41,121 nucleotides of DNA, from positions 1-41,121 of the forward strand of contig VXMQ01000083.1 in the NCBI GenBank assembly GCA_009841015.1. The letters are read 5' to 3'. Below are positions 16,970 through 26,064 of this stretch, piece after piece. This stretch comes from Candidatus Palauibacter denitrificans. Lineage in GTDB: Bacteria; Gemmatimonadota; Gemmatimonadetes; Palauibacterales; Palauibacteraceae. The notes beneath the pieces are model-generated. The model did not search any database and had not been told where the DNA came from. It saw nothing but the letters and a program-made list of their open reading frames with translations. Within the stretch, counting starts at the first letter, position 1; every line of letters starts with the position of its first letter. A program made the position numbers and the translations under genes.

Positions 16970-19249
16970 ATGGGCGGGATCGAACGGGAGAAGGTCGGGC
17001 CGCTGACGCTGCGGGCCTGGGCGCTCCTGACGGCGCTTGCCGTGTGGGCGCTCTACCTGCTGACCCTCGCGCCGACCGTCGGGTTCTGGGACGCGTCGGA
17101 GTACGTGACGACCGCGCACATCCTCGGACTCCCCCACCCGCCGGGGAACCCGTTCTTCGTCGTCGTGGGCCGCGCGTGGGACGTGCTCACGGGGTTCACC
17201 GGCCTCCCCGTCGCGCTCAGGATCAACGCGCTCGGGGCGACGTTCTCCGCCGGGGCGAGCCTCTTCTGGTTCCTGGCCGTCGTCCGCATCGTCGGACGCT
17301 TCCGCGAGAACCGGCACGAGGTGCTCGTCGCCGCGGTCGCCGCCGTGTGGATCGGGGCCACGGCCTTCACCGTGTGGACCCAGTCGAACCTCAACGAGAA
17401 GGTCTACCCCCTCTCGATGTTCGTCGTGGCCCTCGTTAGCTACCTCGCCATGGTCTGGATGGAGCGGGCGGACACGGTGCGCGGGAACCGGCTCCTCCTG
17501 CTCATCGCGCTCGTCCTCGGCCTCGGGTGGGCGAACCACACCATGTCGATGCTCCCGGGGCTGGCGCTGGCGGCGTTCGTCCTCCTGCACCGCTGGCGCG
17601 CCGCGCTGAATCCTCGCGTTCTGGGGCCCGCGGTCGCACTGCTCGCCGTCGGCTACTCGCTGCAGTTCCTCTTCGTCCCCATCCGCTCAGTGCAGAACCC
17701 GATCATCGACGAGGCGGACCCCGAGTGTCCGACCCTCGCCTCGGCCGTCACGCCGCGGCGGATCGATGACTACTACGGGCAGAGCAAGCTCGCCGTGGCG
17801 TGCGAGGCGCTCGCCCTGTCGCTGATCCGCGACCAGTACAAGCCGCCGCCGACCACGCAGCGCCAGGCCCCGCTCTCCGCCCAGTACGCGAACTACTGGC
17901 AGTACTTCGACTGGCAGTGGGCGCGGTCGCTGCCGCCGGGCGGCCGGGTCGCCGTGAGCATGCTCTTTCTCTTCCTCGCCCTCGTCGGCCTATGGACCCA
18001 CCTGCGGAAGGGCCGGAAGACGTTCGTCTACGCGGGCACGCTCCTCTTCACCGTCACGCTGTTGCTCGTCTACTACCTCAACTTCCGCTACGGCTACTCG
18101 CTCTACTGGGAGGAGGCGCCGCTCCTCGACGCCCACGAGGTCCGCGAACGGGACTACTTCTTCATCATCGGCTTCCAGTTGTGGGGCATCTACGCCGGGC
18201 TGGGACTCGCAGCCCTGTGGGGACGGTGGACCGCATCCCGCGAGCCGAGCGCGCTGCCGGCCGGGTTCGGTCCCCGGCACCGGAAGGCGGCCGCGCTCCT
18301 CGCCCTCGGCCTCATCCCCTTCCTCTTCAACTTCGGCCAGGCCGACCGGACCGGGGACCACGCGGCCCGCAACTGGGCGTACAACATGCTGCAGTCCGTC
18401 GAACCGTACGCCGTGCTCTTCACCTACGGCGACAACGACACCTTCCCGCTCTGGTACATGCAGGAGGTGGAGGGACTCCGGCGCGACGTCACGGTCATCG
18501 TCCAGTCGTACCTGGGGACGGACTGGTATCACAAGCAGTTGCGGCGGCTGACGAAGCCGTGCGAGCCGGGCGAGTCGCCGGAGGACTCTCCGACGACGGT
18601 CGTGTGCCAGCGGCCGTTCGATCCGGCGACGGCGGCGGACCTGTACGCGGAGATGCCCGCGACGCCGCCGACTCGTTCGGCCATCCCGCCTCCCGACACG
18701 GGGATCGACGACCTCTCGCAGGTGATGTCCATCCCCGAGGACTCGACTTACGAACTCACGGACCGGATCACCGGCTCGCTGCGGGAAGGCGACGTTCTTT
18801 CGTCGGCCGATCTCCGCGTGTTCCAGATCGCGCGGCAGGCGCTCGGGGACCGGCCGGTCTACTTTGCGGCGACGGCCCGGCTCGTGTGGGACCGGTGGCA
18901 GCTTCAGCCGCACCTCGTCCGGCAGGGACTCGCCTTCAAGCTCGCGGAGGGGCCGCTCGAGGCATCCGGGCCGCTCGTCGATCTGAGCGAGTACCTCCGG
19001 GGCTCGGGGTTCCCGGCGTGGCACGACCGGGTCCGCACCGGGCAACTGCTCGAAGACGTGTTTCTCGTCGACGACATCCTGGCGTGGGACGCGTGGCCCG
19101 ATCCCTCCACGAGGTCGAACATCCCCACCATGTACTACCTGGCGCACGCCTCCCAGGGAATTTCCGAGGAGTTGAGCGGCGATCCGGACGCCGCCGAGTG
19201 GGCCTACCGACGCGCGAACCGCTTCGCGCGGCTCGCCGACTCCGACTGA
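16970..19249 (+). CDS. DUF2723 (GT117-type) multi-pass membrane protein, copy 2
   Basis: This 759-residue tandem paralogue of the preceding gene keeps the same numbering through the first loop (WDASEY with Asp41 and Glu44; HPPGNP 56-61). It has the same helix pattern and the motif YGDNDTFPLWYMQEVEGLRR. The protein diverges mainly in the loop before that domain (copy 1 has an extra Pro/Arg-rich stretch) and near the C-terminus. At DNA level several blocks are identical, including about 71 bp at 15511-15581 and 17855-17925. Two copies kept in tandem suggest either two acceptors or a heteromeric enzyme. It ends 7 bp from a convergent minus-strand gene. Confidence 0.8.
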   Translation: MGGIEREKVGPLTLRAWALLTALAVWALYLLTLAPTVGFWDASEYVTTAHILGLPHPPGNPFFVVVGRAWDVLTGFTGLPVALRINALGATFSAGASLFWFLAVVRIVGRFRENRHEVLVAAVAAVWIGATAFTVWTQSNLNEKVYPLSMFVVALVSYLAMVWMERADTVRGNRLLLLIALVLGLGWANHTMSMLPGLALAAFVLLHRWRAALNPRVLGPAVALLAVGYSLQFLFVPIRSVQNPIIDEADPECPTLASAVTPRRIDDYYGQSKLAVACEALALSLIRDQYKPPPTTQRQAPLSAQYANYWQYFDWQWARSLPPGGRVAVSMLFLFLALVGLWTHLRKGRKTFVYAGTLLFTVTLLLVYYLNFRYGYSLYWEEAPLLDAHEVRERDYFFIIGFQLWGIYAGLGLAALWGRWTASREPSALPAGFGPRHRKAAALLALGLIPFLFNFGQADRTGDHAARNWAYNMLQSVEPYAVLFTYGDNDTFPLWYMQEVEGLRRDVTVIVQSYLGTDWYHKQLRRLTKPCEPGESPEDSPTTVVCQRPFDPATAADLYAEMPATPPTRSAIPPPDTGIDDLSQVMSIPEDSTYELTDRITGSLREGDVLSSADLRVFQIARQALGDRPVYFAATARLVWDRWQLQPHLVRQGLAFKLAEGPLEASGPLVDLSEYLRGSGFPAWHDRVRTGQLLEDVFLVDDILAWDAWPDPSTRSNIPTMYYLAHASQGISEELSGDPDAAEWAYRRANRFARLADSD

Positions 19250-19256
19250 ACCGCGT

Positions 19257-19733
19257 CTACATCGGGCGGATGGTGCCCAGCAGCGTCACGATCAGGATCA
19301 GGGCGCCGTTGATCGAGGCCACGATCGCGTTCGTCTTCCGGAACTTCACGAACGACGCGCTGGCCTCCCCGGCGTTGGCCGAGGCTTCGGCCGCCCGCGC
19401 GAGCCGTCCCGAGTTGGGGATCTGGACCGCGACCGCGAGCACGAAGGCGATGAGCCCCAGCACCTGCATCTGAAACTGCCAGTGCGGCGTGAGCCGGAAG
19501 ACGCCGTAGCCGCCGAGGCCGGCGAGGCCGAAGCCGGCGATCGTGGTCAGCAGCATGCCGATGAGCCCGGGGCCCCTGAGCAGCCGGTGGCCGGCGCGGT
19601 AGATGAACGCGATCACGTTCCGGTCGCCCGTCCTGTTGGCCCGGACGCCGAGGATCGCGAGCGAGAAGGTGACGCCGAACCAGAGCGCCAGCCCGATCAG
19701 ATGCAAAAAGAGCATCACTCCACGCATGTCCAT
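19257..19733 (-). CDS. Small four-helix membrane protein of unknown function
   Basis: I take ATG 19733 (MDMRGVMLFLHLIGLALWFG) as the start, giving 158 residues. ATG 19727 is two codons further in, and a longer TTG form to 19805 would run almost into the divergent gene. About four hydrophobic segments are visible: residues about 5-25, 47-70, 83-103 and 135-155. The FLHLIGLALWFGVTF opening with its early His resembles DUF2269/CopD-like small integral membrane proteins, but I cannot assign a family with confidence. It stands alone on the minus strand, divergent from the flavoprotein gene at 19814. Confidence 0.6.
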   Translation of the reverse strand: MDMRGVMLFLHLIGLALWFGVTFSLAILGVRANRTGDRNVIAFIYRAGHRLLRGPGLIGMLLTTIAGFGLAGLGGYGVFRLTPHWQFQMQVLGLIAFVLAVAVQIPNSGRLARAAEASANAGEASASFVKFRKTNAIVASINGALILIVTLLGTIRPM

Positions 19734-19813
19734 GCGCGCAAAGTCCGGGCGGTGTAGGCGCGGGTCAAGAGCCCCCGATTGACGCGGGGCGGGGCCCGGC
19801 GGCAACGTCCGGC

Positions 19814-21211
19814 ATGAGCACGATCGCGCAGACGAGGCGGACCCCGCTCCCGGCGGCGCTAGAGGACGAACTCGAACGGGCGTTCGGCGACCGGTTCACG
19901 ACCGCCGAGGCGATGCGCCGACAGCACGGCGAGGGCGAGTCGTTCCACGCCAACGAGCCGCCGGACGCGGTGGTCTTCCCGGAGTCGACCGCCGAGGTGT
20001 CCGCCGCGGTGCGCGCCTGCCACCTGCAAGGCGTCCCCATGATCGGCTTCGGGGCCGGGACGTCGCTGGAAGGGCACGTCGCCGCGCGGCGCGGGGGCGT
20101 GACGATCGCGACGAGCGGCCTCGCGCGCCTCATCGAACTCAACCCGGAGGACATGGACTGCCGCGTCGAGGCGGGGATGACCCGCAAGGCGCTGGAGCAG
20201 CACCTGAAGGGGACGGGCCTCTTCTTCCCCATCGACCCGGGGGCCGACGCGAGCCTGGGAGGGATGGCCGCGACCGGCGCTTCGGGTACGACCACGGTCC
20301 GCTACGGCACGATGCGCGAGAACGTGCTCGGGCTCACCGTCGTGCTCCCCGACGGGACGGTGATCCGGACGGGCGGGCGCGCGAGAAAATCCTCCGCGGG
20401 CTACGACCTCACGCGGCTCTTCCTCGGCTCCGAGGGCACGATCGGCATCATCACGGAGGTCCTGCTCCGGCTACACGGGATCCCGGAGGCGATCGCCTCG
20501 GCGGTGTGCTCCTTCCCGACGCTGGCCGACGCGGTGGACGCGGTCATCTACACGATCCAGTGCGGGGTGCCGGTGGCGCGCGTCGAACTCCTCGACGACG
20601 TGCAGATGGACGCGGTGAACCGGTTTTCGGACTTCGACTACCCGGTGCTGCCCACGCTCTTCTTCGAGTTCCACGGGACGGCCGCCGGCGTCGAGGAGCA
20701 GTCGACCGAGGTGGGGCTCATCGCGAAGGAACTCGGTGGGACGGACTTCGAGTGGGCCACGCGGGCCGAGGAGCGCTCCCGGCTGTGGGCGGCGCGGCAC
20801 GAAGCCTACTACGCGTCGCTCGCCCTCCGCCCGGGGGCCCGGGGGTGGGCGACGGATGTCTGCGTCCCGATCTCCTCGCTCGCCGACTGTCTCCTGAAGA
20901 CGCGCGAGGACATCGACGCGGAGGGTCTCCTCGCCCCGATCGTCGCCCACGCCGGAGACGGCAACTTCCACGTCCTCTTCATCATCGACCCGGACGATGA
21001 GGAGGAGATGGCGCGCGCGAAGCGGGTGAACGCGCGCATGATCGAGCAGGCGATCTCGGTCGGCGGCACCTGCACCGGCGAGCACGGAGTCGGCTACGGC
21101 AAGGTCCCCTACATGCGGGCGCAGCACGGAGACGCGGTCGACGCCATGCGCTCGATCAAGGAGGCGCTCGACCCGAAGGGCCTCATGAACCCCGGAAAGG
21201 TGGTCGCATGA
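19814..21211 (+). CDS. FAD-linked oxidase, GlcD / D-lactate dehydrogenase type
   Basis: The 465-residue protein has the two-domain layout of the family. The FAD-binding PCMH domain (about 48-228) has PMIGFGAGTSLEGH, SLGGMAATGASGTTTVRYGT and FLGSEGTIGIITEV. The FAD-oxidase C domain (about 235-460) has HAGDGNFH near residue 379 and CTGEHGVGYGK near the end. The enzymes oxidise 2-hydroxy acids such as D-lactate or glycolate and pass electrons to a quinone or cytochrome. The SLGGM..TGASGT..VRYG stretch looks closest to cytochrome-type D-lactate dehydrogenases, but substrate cannot be fixed from sequence. No glcE or glcF is adjacent. Its stop overlaps the next start (ATGA), so the two are translationally coupled. 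Confidence 0.85.
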   Translation: MSTIAQTRRTPLPAALEDELERAFGDRFTTAEAMRRQHGEGESFHANEPPDAVVFPESTAEVSAAVRACHLQGVPMIGFGAGTSLEGHVAARRGGVTIATSGLARLIELNPEDMDCRVEAGMTRKALEQHLKGTGLFFPIDPGADASLGGMAATGASGTTTVRYGTMRENVLGLTVVLPDGTVIRTGGRARKSSAGYDLTRLFLGSEGTIGIITEVLLRLHGIPEAIASAVCSFPTLADAVDAVIYTIQCGVPVARVELLDDVQMDAVNRFSDFDYPVLPTLFFEFHGTAAGVEEQSTEVGLIAKELGGTDFEWATRAEERSRLWAARHEAYYASLALRPGARGWATDVCVPISSLADCLLKTREDIDAEGLLAPIVAHAGDGNFHVLFIIDPDDEEEMARAKRVNARMIEQAISVGGTCTGEHGVGYGKVPYMRAQHGDAVDAMRSIKEALDPKGLMNPGKVVA

Positions 21212-22722
21212 AGATCGACAACCGCGGGAAGTTCCGAGCGGCGTCGCTGGCGGTCCTCGCCCTCGCGGCGTGTGCGTCGCCCGAGAGTTCTCCCGGGAGC
21301 GGGGACGCGGCCGCCGGAGCGGGAGGCGTCGCGGACCTCGTCATCCTCGGCGGACGGGTGATGGATCCGGAGACGCGACTCGACGCCGTGCGCGACGTCG
21401 CGGTCGCCGGCGGACGCATCGCGGCCATCGCCGAGGGGGGCGTCGCGGGACGGGACACGATCGACGCCACCGGCCTCGTGGTCGCGCCCGGCTTCGTCGA
21501 CCTGCACGCGCACGGCCAGGACACGGTGAGCGCGAAGCTCCAGGCGCTGGACGGCGTGACGACGGCCCTCGAGATGGAGATTGGCGTGTACCCGGTGGCC
21601 GAATGGGTCGCCTCCCGCGAGGGGACGGCCCCCATCCACTTCGGGGCGACGGTGAGCCACCCGGGCGCGCGCACGAAGCTGCTCGCGGGCTTCGATGTCG
21701 GCCACTCGGTGATGACGCCCCCGGGCGAACCCAGCCCCTTCGAGTTCGATGCGGTCTACGGAACGATCGACGACGACCAGATGCTCGAACTGAACGGGCT
21801 CATCGCGTCGGGCCTGGAGGAGGGCGGGCTCGGGATCGGGTTCGGCATCACGTACACGCCGGGCGCCTCGCGGACGGAGATCTACCGCGTCTTCCAACTC
21901 GCGGCCGCGCAGGGGGCGCCGGCCTACGTCCACATCCGGGGGGAGAACTCGGGCGGCACGCTGGGGGCCTTCCAGGAGGTAATCGCGAACGCGCTCTCGA
22001 CCGGGGCCTCGCTCCACATCGTCCACATGAACTCGAGCGCGGACGAGATGGCGCGCATGACGCTGGAGATGATCCGCGGGGCGCGCGAGCGCGGCGTCGA
22101 CATCACGACGGAGTCCTATCCCTATACCGCGGGCTCGACGCGGATCGAATCGGCCCTGTTCGACCCGTGGGAGGGCAGCACCGACGAGGAATACGGCCGC
22201 CTGCAGTGGTCGGGGACGCCGGAACGGCTGAACGCGGCGAGCTTCCGGCGCTACCGGGAAGAGGGCGGCTGGGTCGTGATCCACGGGAGGAGCGAGGAGA
22301 CGAACGAATGGATCGTCGCGCAGCCCGATGTGATCGTGGCGAGCGACGGGATCCCGTACCTGTACGAGGCGATCCACCCGCGCGGCGCCGGCACGTATTC
22401 ACGGGTGCTCGGCTACTACGTGCGTGAGCGCGGGGCGCTGAGCCTCATGGACGCCCTCGCGAAGATGACGATCCTGCCGGCGCAGCGGGTCGAGGGCTTC
22501 GCCCCGGTGATGGCCCGGAAGGGCAGGGTCCAGGTCGGCGCGGACGCGGACATCGTCGTGTTCGATCCGGAGACGATCATCGACCGCGCGACCTACGCCG
22601 ACCCGGCCGCGCCGTCGGAGGGCGTCGAGTACCTCCTGGTCGAAGGGACCGCCGTGGTCCGCGGCGGAGAACTCGTCCCTGGCGTCTACCCCGGTCGCCC
22701 CATCATGAGCGGCACCCCCTAG
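21208..22722 (+). CDS. Exported N-acyl-D-amino-acid deacylase-type amidohydrolase
   Basis: ATG 21208 overlaps the flavoprotein stop. The 504-residue product begins with a lipoprotein signal ending LALAAC (lipidated Cys22) and a Ser/Gly/Ala linker. The domain opens with DLVILGGRVMDPETRLDAVR and carries the metal-site HxH at residues 100-102 (FVDLHAHGQD). Later motifs are HIVHMNSS, TTESYPYTAGS and VASDGIPY, with the late conserved Asp. This set marks the D-aminoacylase / N-acyl-D-amino-acid deacylase branch of the amidohydrolase superfamily, acting outside the cytoplasm. Pairing with a D-2-hydroxyacid-type flavoprotein hints at use of D-configured compounds, perhaps from peptidoglycan; that link is inferred from position only. 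Confidence 0.8.
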   Translation: MKIDNRGKFRAASLAVLALAACASPESSPGSGDAAAGAGGVADLVILGGRVMDPETRLDAVRDVAVAGGRIAAIAEGGVAGRDTIDATGLVVAPGFVDLHAHGQDTVSAKLQALDGVTTALEMEIGVYPVAEWVASREGTAPIHFGATVSHPGARTKLLAGFDVGHSVMTPPGEPSPFEFDAVYGTIDDDQMLELNGLIASGLEEGGLGIGFGITYTPGASRTEIYRVFQLAAAQGAPAYVHIRGENSGGTLGAFQEVIANALSTGASLHIVHMNSSADEMARMTLEMIRGARERGVDITTESYPYTAGSTRIESALFDPWEGSTDEEYGRLQWSGTPERLNAASFRRYREEGGWVVIHGRSEETNEWIVAQPDVIVASDGIPYLYEAIHPRGAGTYSRVLGYYVRERGALSLMDALAKMTILPAQRVEGFAPVMARKGRVQVGADADIVVFDPETIIDRATYADPAAPSEGVEYLLVEGTAVVRGGELVPGVYPGRPIMSGTP

Positions 22723-22732
22723 CAGGCCGCGG

Positions 22733-23200
22733 CTAGAGTTGGGCGAGGGATCTGAGTTCGTTGACGAGGGCGGACCGGGTCTTTGCGTCGCGGCACAGGA
22801 CGAGGATCGTGTCGTCTCCCGCCACGGTTGCGAGCACGCCGTCGAGATCCGCCTCGTCGAGGGCGATCGCGACCGCGTTGGCGCAGCCGCTCAGCGTGCG
22901 GATGGCGAATAGCGCGTTGCCGGGGCCGATGTCCAGCGCCAGCTCGCTCAGCGTCGCCGCCAGCATGCGCTGGGGAGAGGGCGGCGTCGTGTCCCGCCCC
23001 GGGCGCTGATACCTGGGTCCGCCGGGGCCGGGCCGCTTCACGATGCCGAGGCGCTGGAAGTCCCGCGACAGCGTCGTCTGGGTGGTCGAGATCCCCTCGC
23101 GCGCGAGCGCCGCGACGAGTTCGATCTGACTCCGGACCGGCCGGCTGCCGATGATGTGAAGGATCGCCCGCTCGCGGGTACGGCGGCGGTCGGGCGTCAT
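22733..23200 (-). CDS. argR: Arginine repressor ArgR
   Basis: The 155-residue protein matches ArgR over its full length. The N-terminal winged helix has recognition segment ISTTQTTLSRDFQRLG (about 37-52). The C-terminal oligomerisation and arginine-binding domain has NALFAIRTLSGCANAVAIAL and GDDTILVLCRD (128-138), where the Asp pair normally contacts L-arginine. It is expected to form a hexamer and repress arginine genes when arginine is plentiful. It is the last gene of argG-argH-argR. Its ATG overlaps the argH stop (ATGA at 23200-23197), so repressor and enzymes are made together. A candidate binding site lies in front of argG (26079-26092), implying autoregulation. Confidence 0.93.
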   Translation of the reverse strand: MTPDRRRTRERAILHIIGSRPVRSQIELVAALAREGISTTQTTLSRDFQRLGIVKRPGPGGPRYQRPGRDTTPPSPQRMLAATLSELALDIGPGNALFAIRTLSGCANAVAIALDEADLDGVLATVAGDDTILVLCRDAKTRSALVNELRSLAQL

Positions 23201-24663
23201 GCGAGCACCGCGTCCAGCAGCCGTTCCTCGAGGTGGGCCCGACGGATCGGCGGATCGGCGCGCCCGTCGAGCCAGGCTTCGAGCGTCGCCACCTCGCGGT
23301 CGACCTCCTGCAACTGCTCCAGCACGCGTCCCGGCGCCGGCCCACCGGGCGAATCGTGCGCGGCGGCGGCGGCATCCGGGCGCAGCACGTCGTGTACGTC
23401 GTCACCGGCGGACGGACAGCACGTCCTCAGCGTCTCGAGATCCAGATCCCACAGTTCCACGCCGCGTTCTTCAGCCATCCGTACCGCCTCTCCCACTTGG
23501 TGGTGTGCCCTCCGGAACGGGAGGCCGCGGCGGACGAGATGGTCGGCGAACTCGGTGGCGGTCAGCATCCCGCCCGCGAGGGCGTCTTCCATCGCGTCCG
23601 TCCGGTAGTTGACACCCCGCGCGACCGCAATCGCCGCGGCGAGGGACCAGTCCGCCGTGTCGAGCGTGTCGAACAGGCGTTCCTTGTCTTCCTGAAAGTC
23701 GCTGTTGAAGGTGAGCGGAAGACCCTTCACCAGCGCGAGCAGCGCCGTCACGTTTCCGATCGCCCGGGCCGACTTCCCGCGCAGGATCTCGGCCGCTTCG
23801 GGGTTTTTCTTCTGCGGCATGATGCTGCTGCCCTGCGCCACGGAGTCGTCGAGTTCGATGAACCCGAACTCCCGCGTGGACCAGAGCACGACCTCGTCCG
23901 CCCAGCGCGACAGGTGCACCGCGAGCATGGCGCACGCGTAGGCCGCGTCGAGCACGTAGTCGCGGTCGCCGACGATGTGCATGCTGTTGGCGAAGGTGCG
24001 GTCGAGCCCGAGCAGGGCGGCGCTGCGGGCGGGATCGATCGGGAACGACGTGCCGGCCAGCGCCCCGGCGCCGAGCGGCGACACGCCCGCCATCCGGTGT
24101 GCGGCCCGCAGCCGTTCCGCATCCGCGCCGAGCGCCGCCACATGGGCGAGCAGGTGGTGCGCGAGGCTCACCGGCTGCCCCCGCTGCAGGTGCGTGTAGC
24201 CGGGCAGGAAGGTCTCGCGGAAGGAAGCCGCTTGGCCAGTCAGCACGCGCTGCAGCCCGGCGACTCCGGAGAGGATGTCCTCGAGCCGCTCGCGCACGTA
24301 CAGCCTCAGCGCGACCGCTGTCTGGTCGTTTCGGCTCCGCGCCGTGTGGAGCCGCTGGCCGGCGTCCCCCACGCGCTCGACGAGCGTGCGTTCGATCCAG
24401 GTGTGCACATCCTCGTCCGGGCCCTCGACCTCGAGTTCCCCGTCCTCCACCTCCCGCAGGATCTCCGAGAGGCCGGACAGGATCAGGTCGCTGTCGCTCC
24501 GCGAGAGGATGTCCGCCTCGCGCAGCATGCGGGCGTGCGCGAGGCTCGCGAGGAGGTCGTGCCGCGCCAGCCGGCGGTCGAACGGCAGCGAGTTCGTGAA
24601 CTCCTGGATCGCCGGATGCACGGGCACCGCGAAGCGCCCGCCCCAGAGCACGTCATCCGGCAT
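23197..24663 (-). CDS. argH: Argininosuccinate lyase
   Basis: The enzyme splits argininosuccinate into arginine and fumarate, the last step of arginine synthesis. The 488-residue product begins MPDDVLWGGRFAVPVHPAIQ. It contains HTARSRNDQTAVALRLYVRE, the family signature GSSIMPQKKNPEAAE (about 277-291, flexible loop with the catalytic Ser) and TFNSDFQEDKE. Length is near the usual 460. The start region is duplicated: ATG 24683 begins a six-codon frame, MPDDVL, whose TGA overlaps the real ATG 24663 as TGATG. Ribosomes may therefore reach argH by re-initiation after argG or after this minifrargment. argH lies between argG and argR in one operon. Confidence 0.95.
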   Translation of the reverse strand: MPDDVLWGGRFAVPVHPAIQEFTNSLPFDRRLARHDLLASLAHARMLREADILSRSDSDLILSGLSEILREVEDGELEVEGPDEDVHTWIERTLVERVGDAGQRLHTARSRNDQTAVALRLYVRERLEDILSGVAGLQRVLTGQAASFRETFLPGYTHLQRGQPVSLAHHLLAHVAALGADAERLRAAHRMAGVSPLGAGALAGTSFPIDPARSAALLGLDRTFANSMHIVGDRDYVLDAAYACAMLAVHLSRWADEVVLWSTREFGFIELDDSVAQGSSIMPQKKNPEAAEILRGKSARAIGNVTALLALVKGLPLTFNSDFQEDKERLFDTLDTADWSLAAAIAVARGVNYRTDAMEDALAGGMLTATEFADHLVRRGLPFRRAHHQVGEAVRMAEERGVELWDLDLETLRTCCPSAGDDVHDVLRPDAAAAAHDSPGGPAPGRVLEQLQEVDREVATLEAWLDGRADPPIRRAHLEERLLDAVLA

Positions 24664-24683
24664 CAGAGCACATCGTCCGGCAT
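24644..24683 (-). repeat. 20-bp tandem duplication of the argH start region
   Basis: Two adjacent 20-bp copies (24644-24663 and 24664-24683) differ at two positions. Each encodes MPDDVL. In the upstream copy the next codon is TGA; in the downstream copy it is TGG and the frame continues as argH. The stop of the first overlaps the start of the second. Confidence 0.7.
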
Positions 24684-24691
24684 GGGACGGT

Positions 24692-26014
24692 TCAGCCTGA
24701 GCCGGACGCCACCGCCCGCCCGGGCCGCTGCATCGGCTTCGACGGACCTCGGACGCTCTCGACCGAGGCGGTCGCGGCCCAGTCCCGGCCGTCGTCCGCC
24801 GCGGCCCGCACCCGCGCCGCGAGACTCGAGGGGAGGCCCCACAGGCGGACGAACCCGCCCGCGTCGGCCTGATCGTAGACCGAGTCCTCCTCGAACGTGG
24901 CGAGATCCTCCCGGTACAGCGAGAAGCGGGACGTCCGCGCCACGGGCATCGCGGAACCCTTGAACAGCCGCACGGTGACGTCTCCGGTCGACATGGCGTG
25001 CGCCTCTTCGAGGAACGCGTCGAAGGCGGCCCGCAGCGGCGAGAACCAGAGACCCTGGTAGACGAGTTCGCCATACCGGTCCGCGATGCCGCGCTTGAAG
25101 CCGGCCGTGTCCCGGTCGAGCGTGAGCGCCTCCAGGTCGGCGAGCGCGGCGAGCAGCACGGTCCCGGCCGGCGTCTCGTACACCCCGCGGCTCTTCATGC
25201 CGACGAGCCGGTTCTCCACGAGGTCGACGCGCCCCACGCCGTGCGCCCCGGCCGTCTCGTTCAGCTTCCGGACGAGCGCCACCGGGTCGAGCGCCTCGCC
25301 GTTGAGCGCCACCGGCACGCCGCGCACGAACGAGATCGTGACGTCCTCCGGCGTGTCCGGCGCCTCGGCCGGGTCCACGGTCAGTTCGCGCAACTCGTCC
25401 GGCGTGGCGGCGGTCGGGTCCTCGAGGATGCCGCCCTCGAACGAGGTGTGCCACAGGTTCCGGTCGATGCTGTAGAGTTTCCGGGGGCTCCCCGGCACCG
25501 AGATGCCGCGCTCGGCGGCATAGGCGAAGGCGTCCTCCCTCGACGTGATCTCCCACTCCCGCCAGGGGGCGATGACGGCCAGGTCCGGAGCGAGCGCCTG
25601 GTAGGCGAGTTCGAAGCGGACCTGGTCGTTGCCCTTGCCGGTGCAGCCGTGCGCGACGGCGTCGCAGTCGAACTCCCGCGCGACCTCGACCTGGGCGGCC
25701 GCGATCACGGGCCGGGCGAGGGACGTCCCGAGCAGGTAGCGGCCCTCGTACACCGCCCCCGCCTTGAGAGCCGGGAACGCGCACTCGGTGAGGAACCGCT
25801 CGCGGAGGTCGACCACGCGGCAGGCGACGGCCCCCGTGGCGAGCGCCTTCTCGCGGATCTCGTCAAAGTCTTCCCGCTGGCCGACGTCCACCACGGCCGC
25901 GACCACTTCGCAGTCGTAGTTCTCCTTCAACCAGGTGACCATCACCGATGTGTCGAGGCCACCGGAGTACGCCAGGGCGACCCGCTTCACGTTCTTCTTC
26001 GTGCGCCTATTCAT
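24692..26014 (-). CDS. argG: Argininosuccinate synthase
   Basis: The enzyme joins citrulline and aspartate using ATP. The 440-residue product starts at ATG 26014 with AGGA seven bases upstream. The PP-loop motif SGGLDTS is at residues 17-23 (RVALAYSGGLDTSVMVTWL). Further family blocks are VVDVGQREDFDEIREKAL, AHGCTGKGNDQVRFELAYQA and SIDRNLWHTSFEGGILEDP. The C-terminus has an extra low-complexity tail (after about residue 420) not needed for the fold. It is the first gene of argGHR. The other arginine genes are not in the window, although carB, which supplies carbamoyl phosphate, lies about 9 kb away. Confidence 0.95.
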   Translation of the reverse strand: MNRRTKKNVKRVALAYSGGLDTSVMVTWLKENYDCEVVAAVVDVGQREDFDEIREKALATGAVACRVVDLRERFLTECAFPALKAGAVYEGRYLLGTSLARPVIAAAQVEVAREFDCDAVAHGCTGKGNDQVRFELAYQALAPDLAVIAPWREWEITSREDAFAYAAERGISVPGSPRKLYSIDRNLWHTSFEGGILEDPTAATPDELRELTVDPAEAPDTPEDVTISFVRGVPVALNGEALDPVALVRKLNETAGAHGVGRVDLVENRLVGMKSRGVYETPAGTVLLAALADLEALTLDRDTAGFKRGIADRYGELVYQGLWFSPLRAAFDAFLEEAHAMSTGDVTVRLFKGSAMPVARTSRFSLYREDLATFEEDSVYDQADAGGFVRLWGLPSSLAARVRAAADDGRDWAATASVESVRGPSKPMQRPGRAVASGSG

Positions 26015-26064
26015 GCGTTGATCCTGAAATGGCAGGTGGAGGCAAATCGTCCAGGAGGCGAAAA

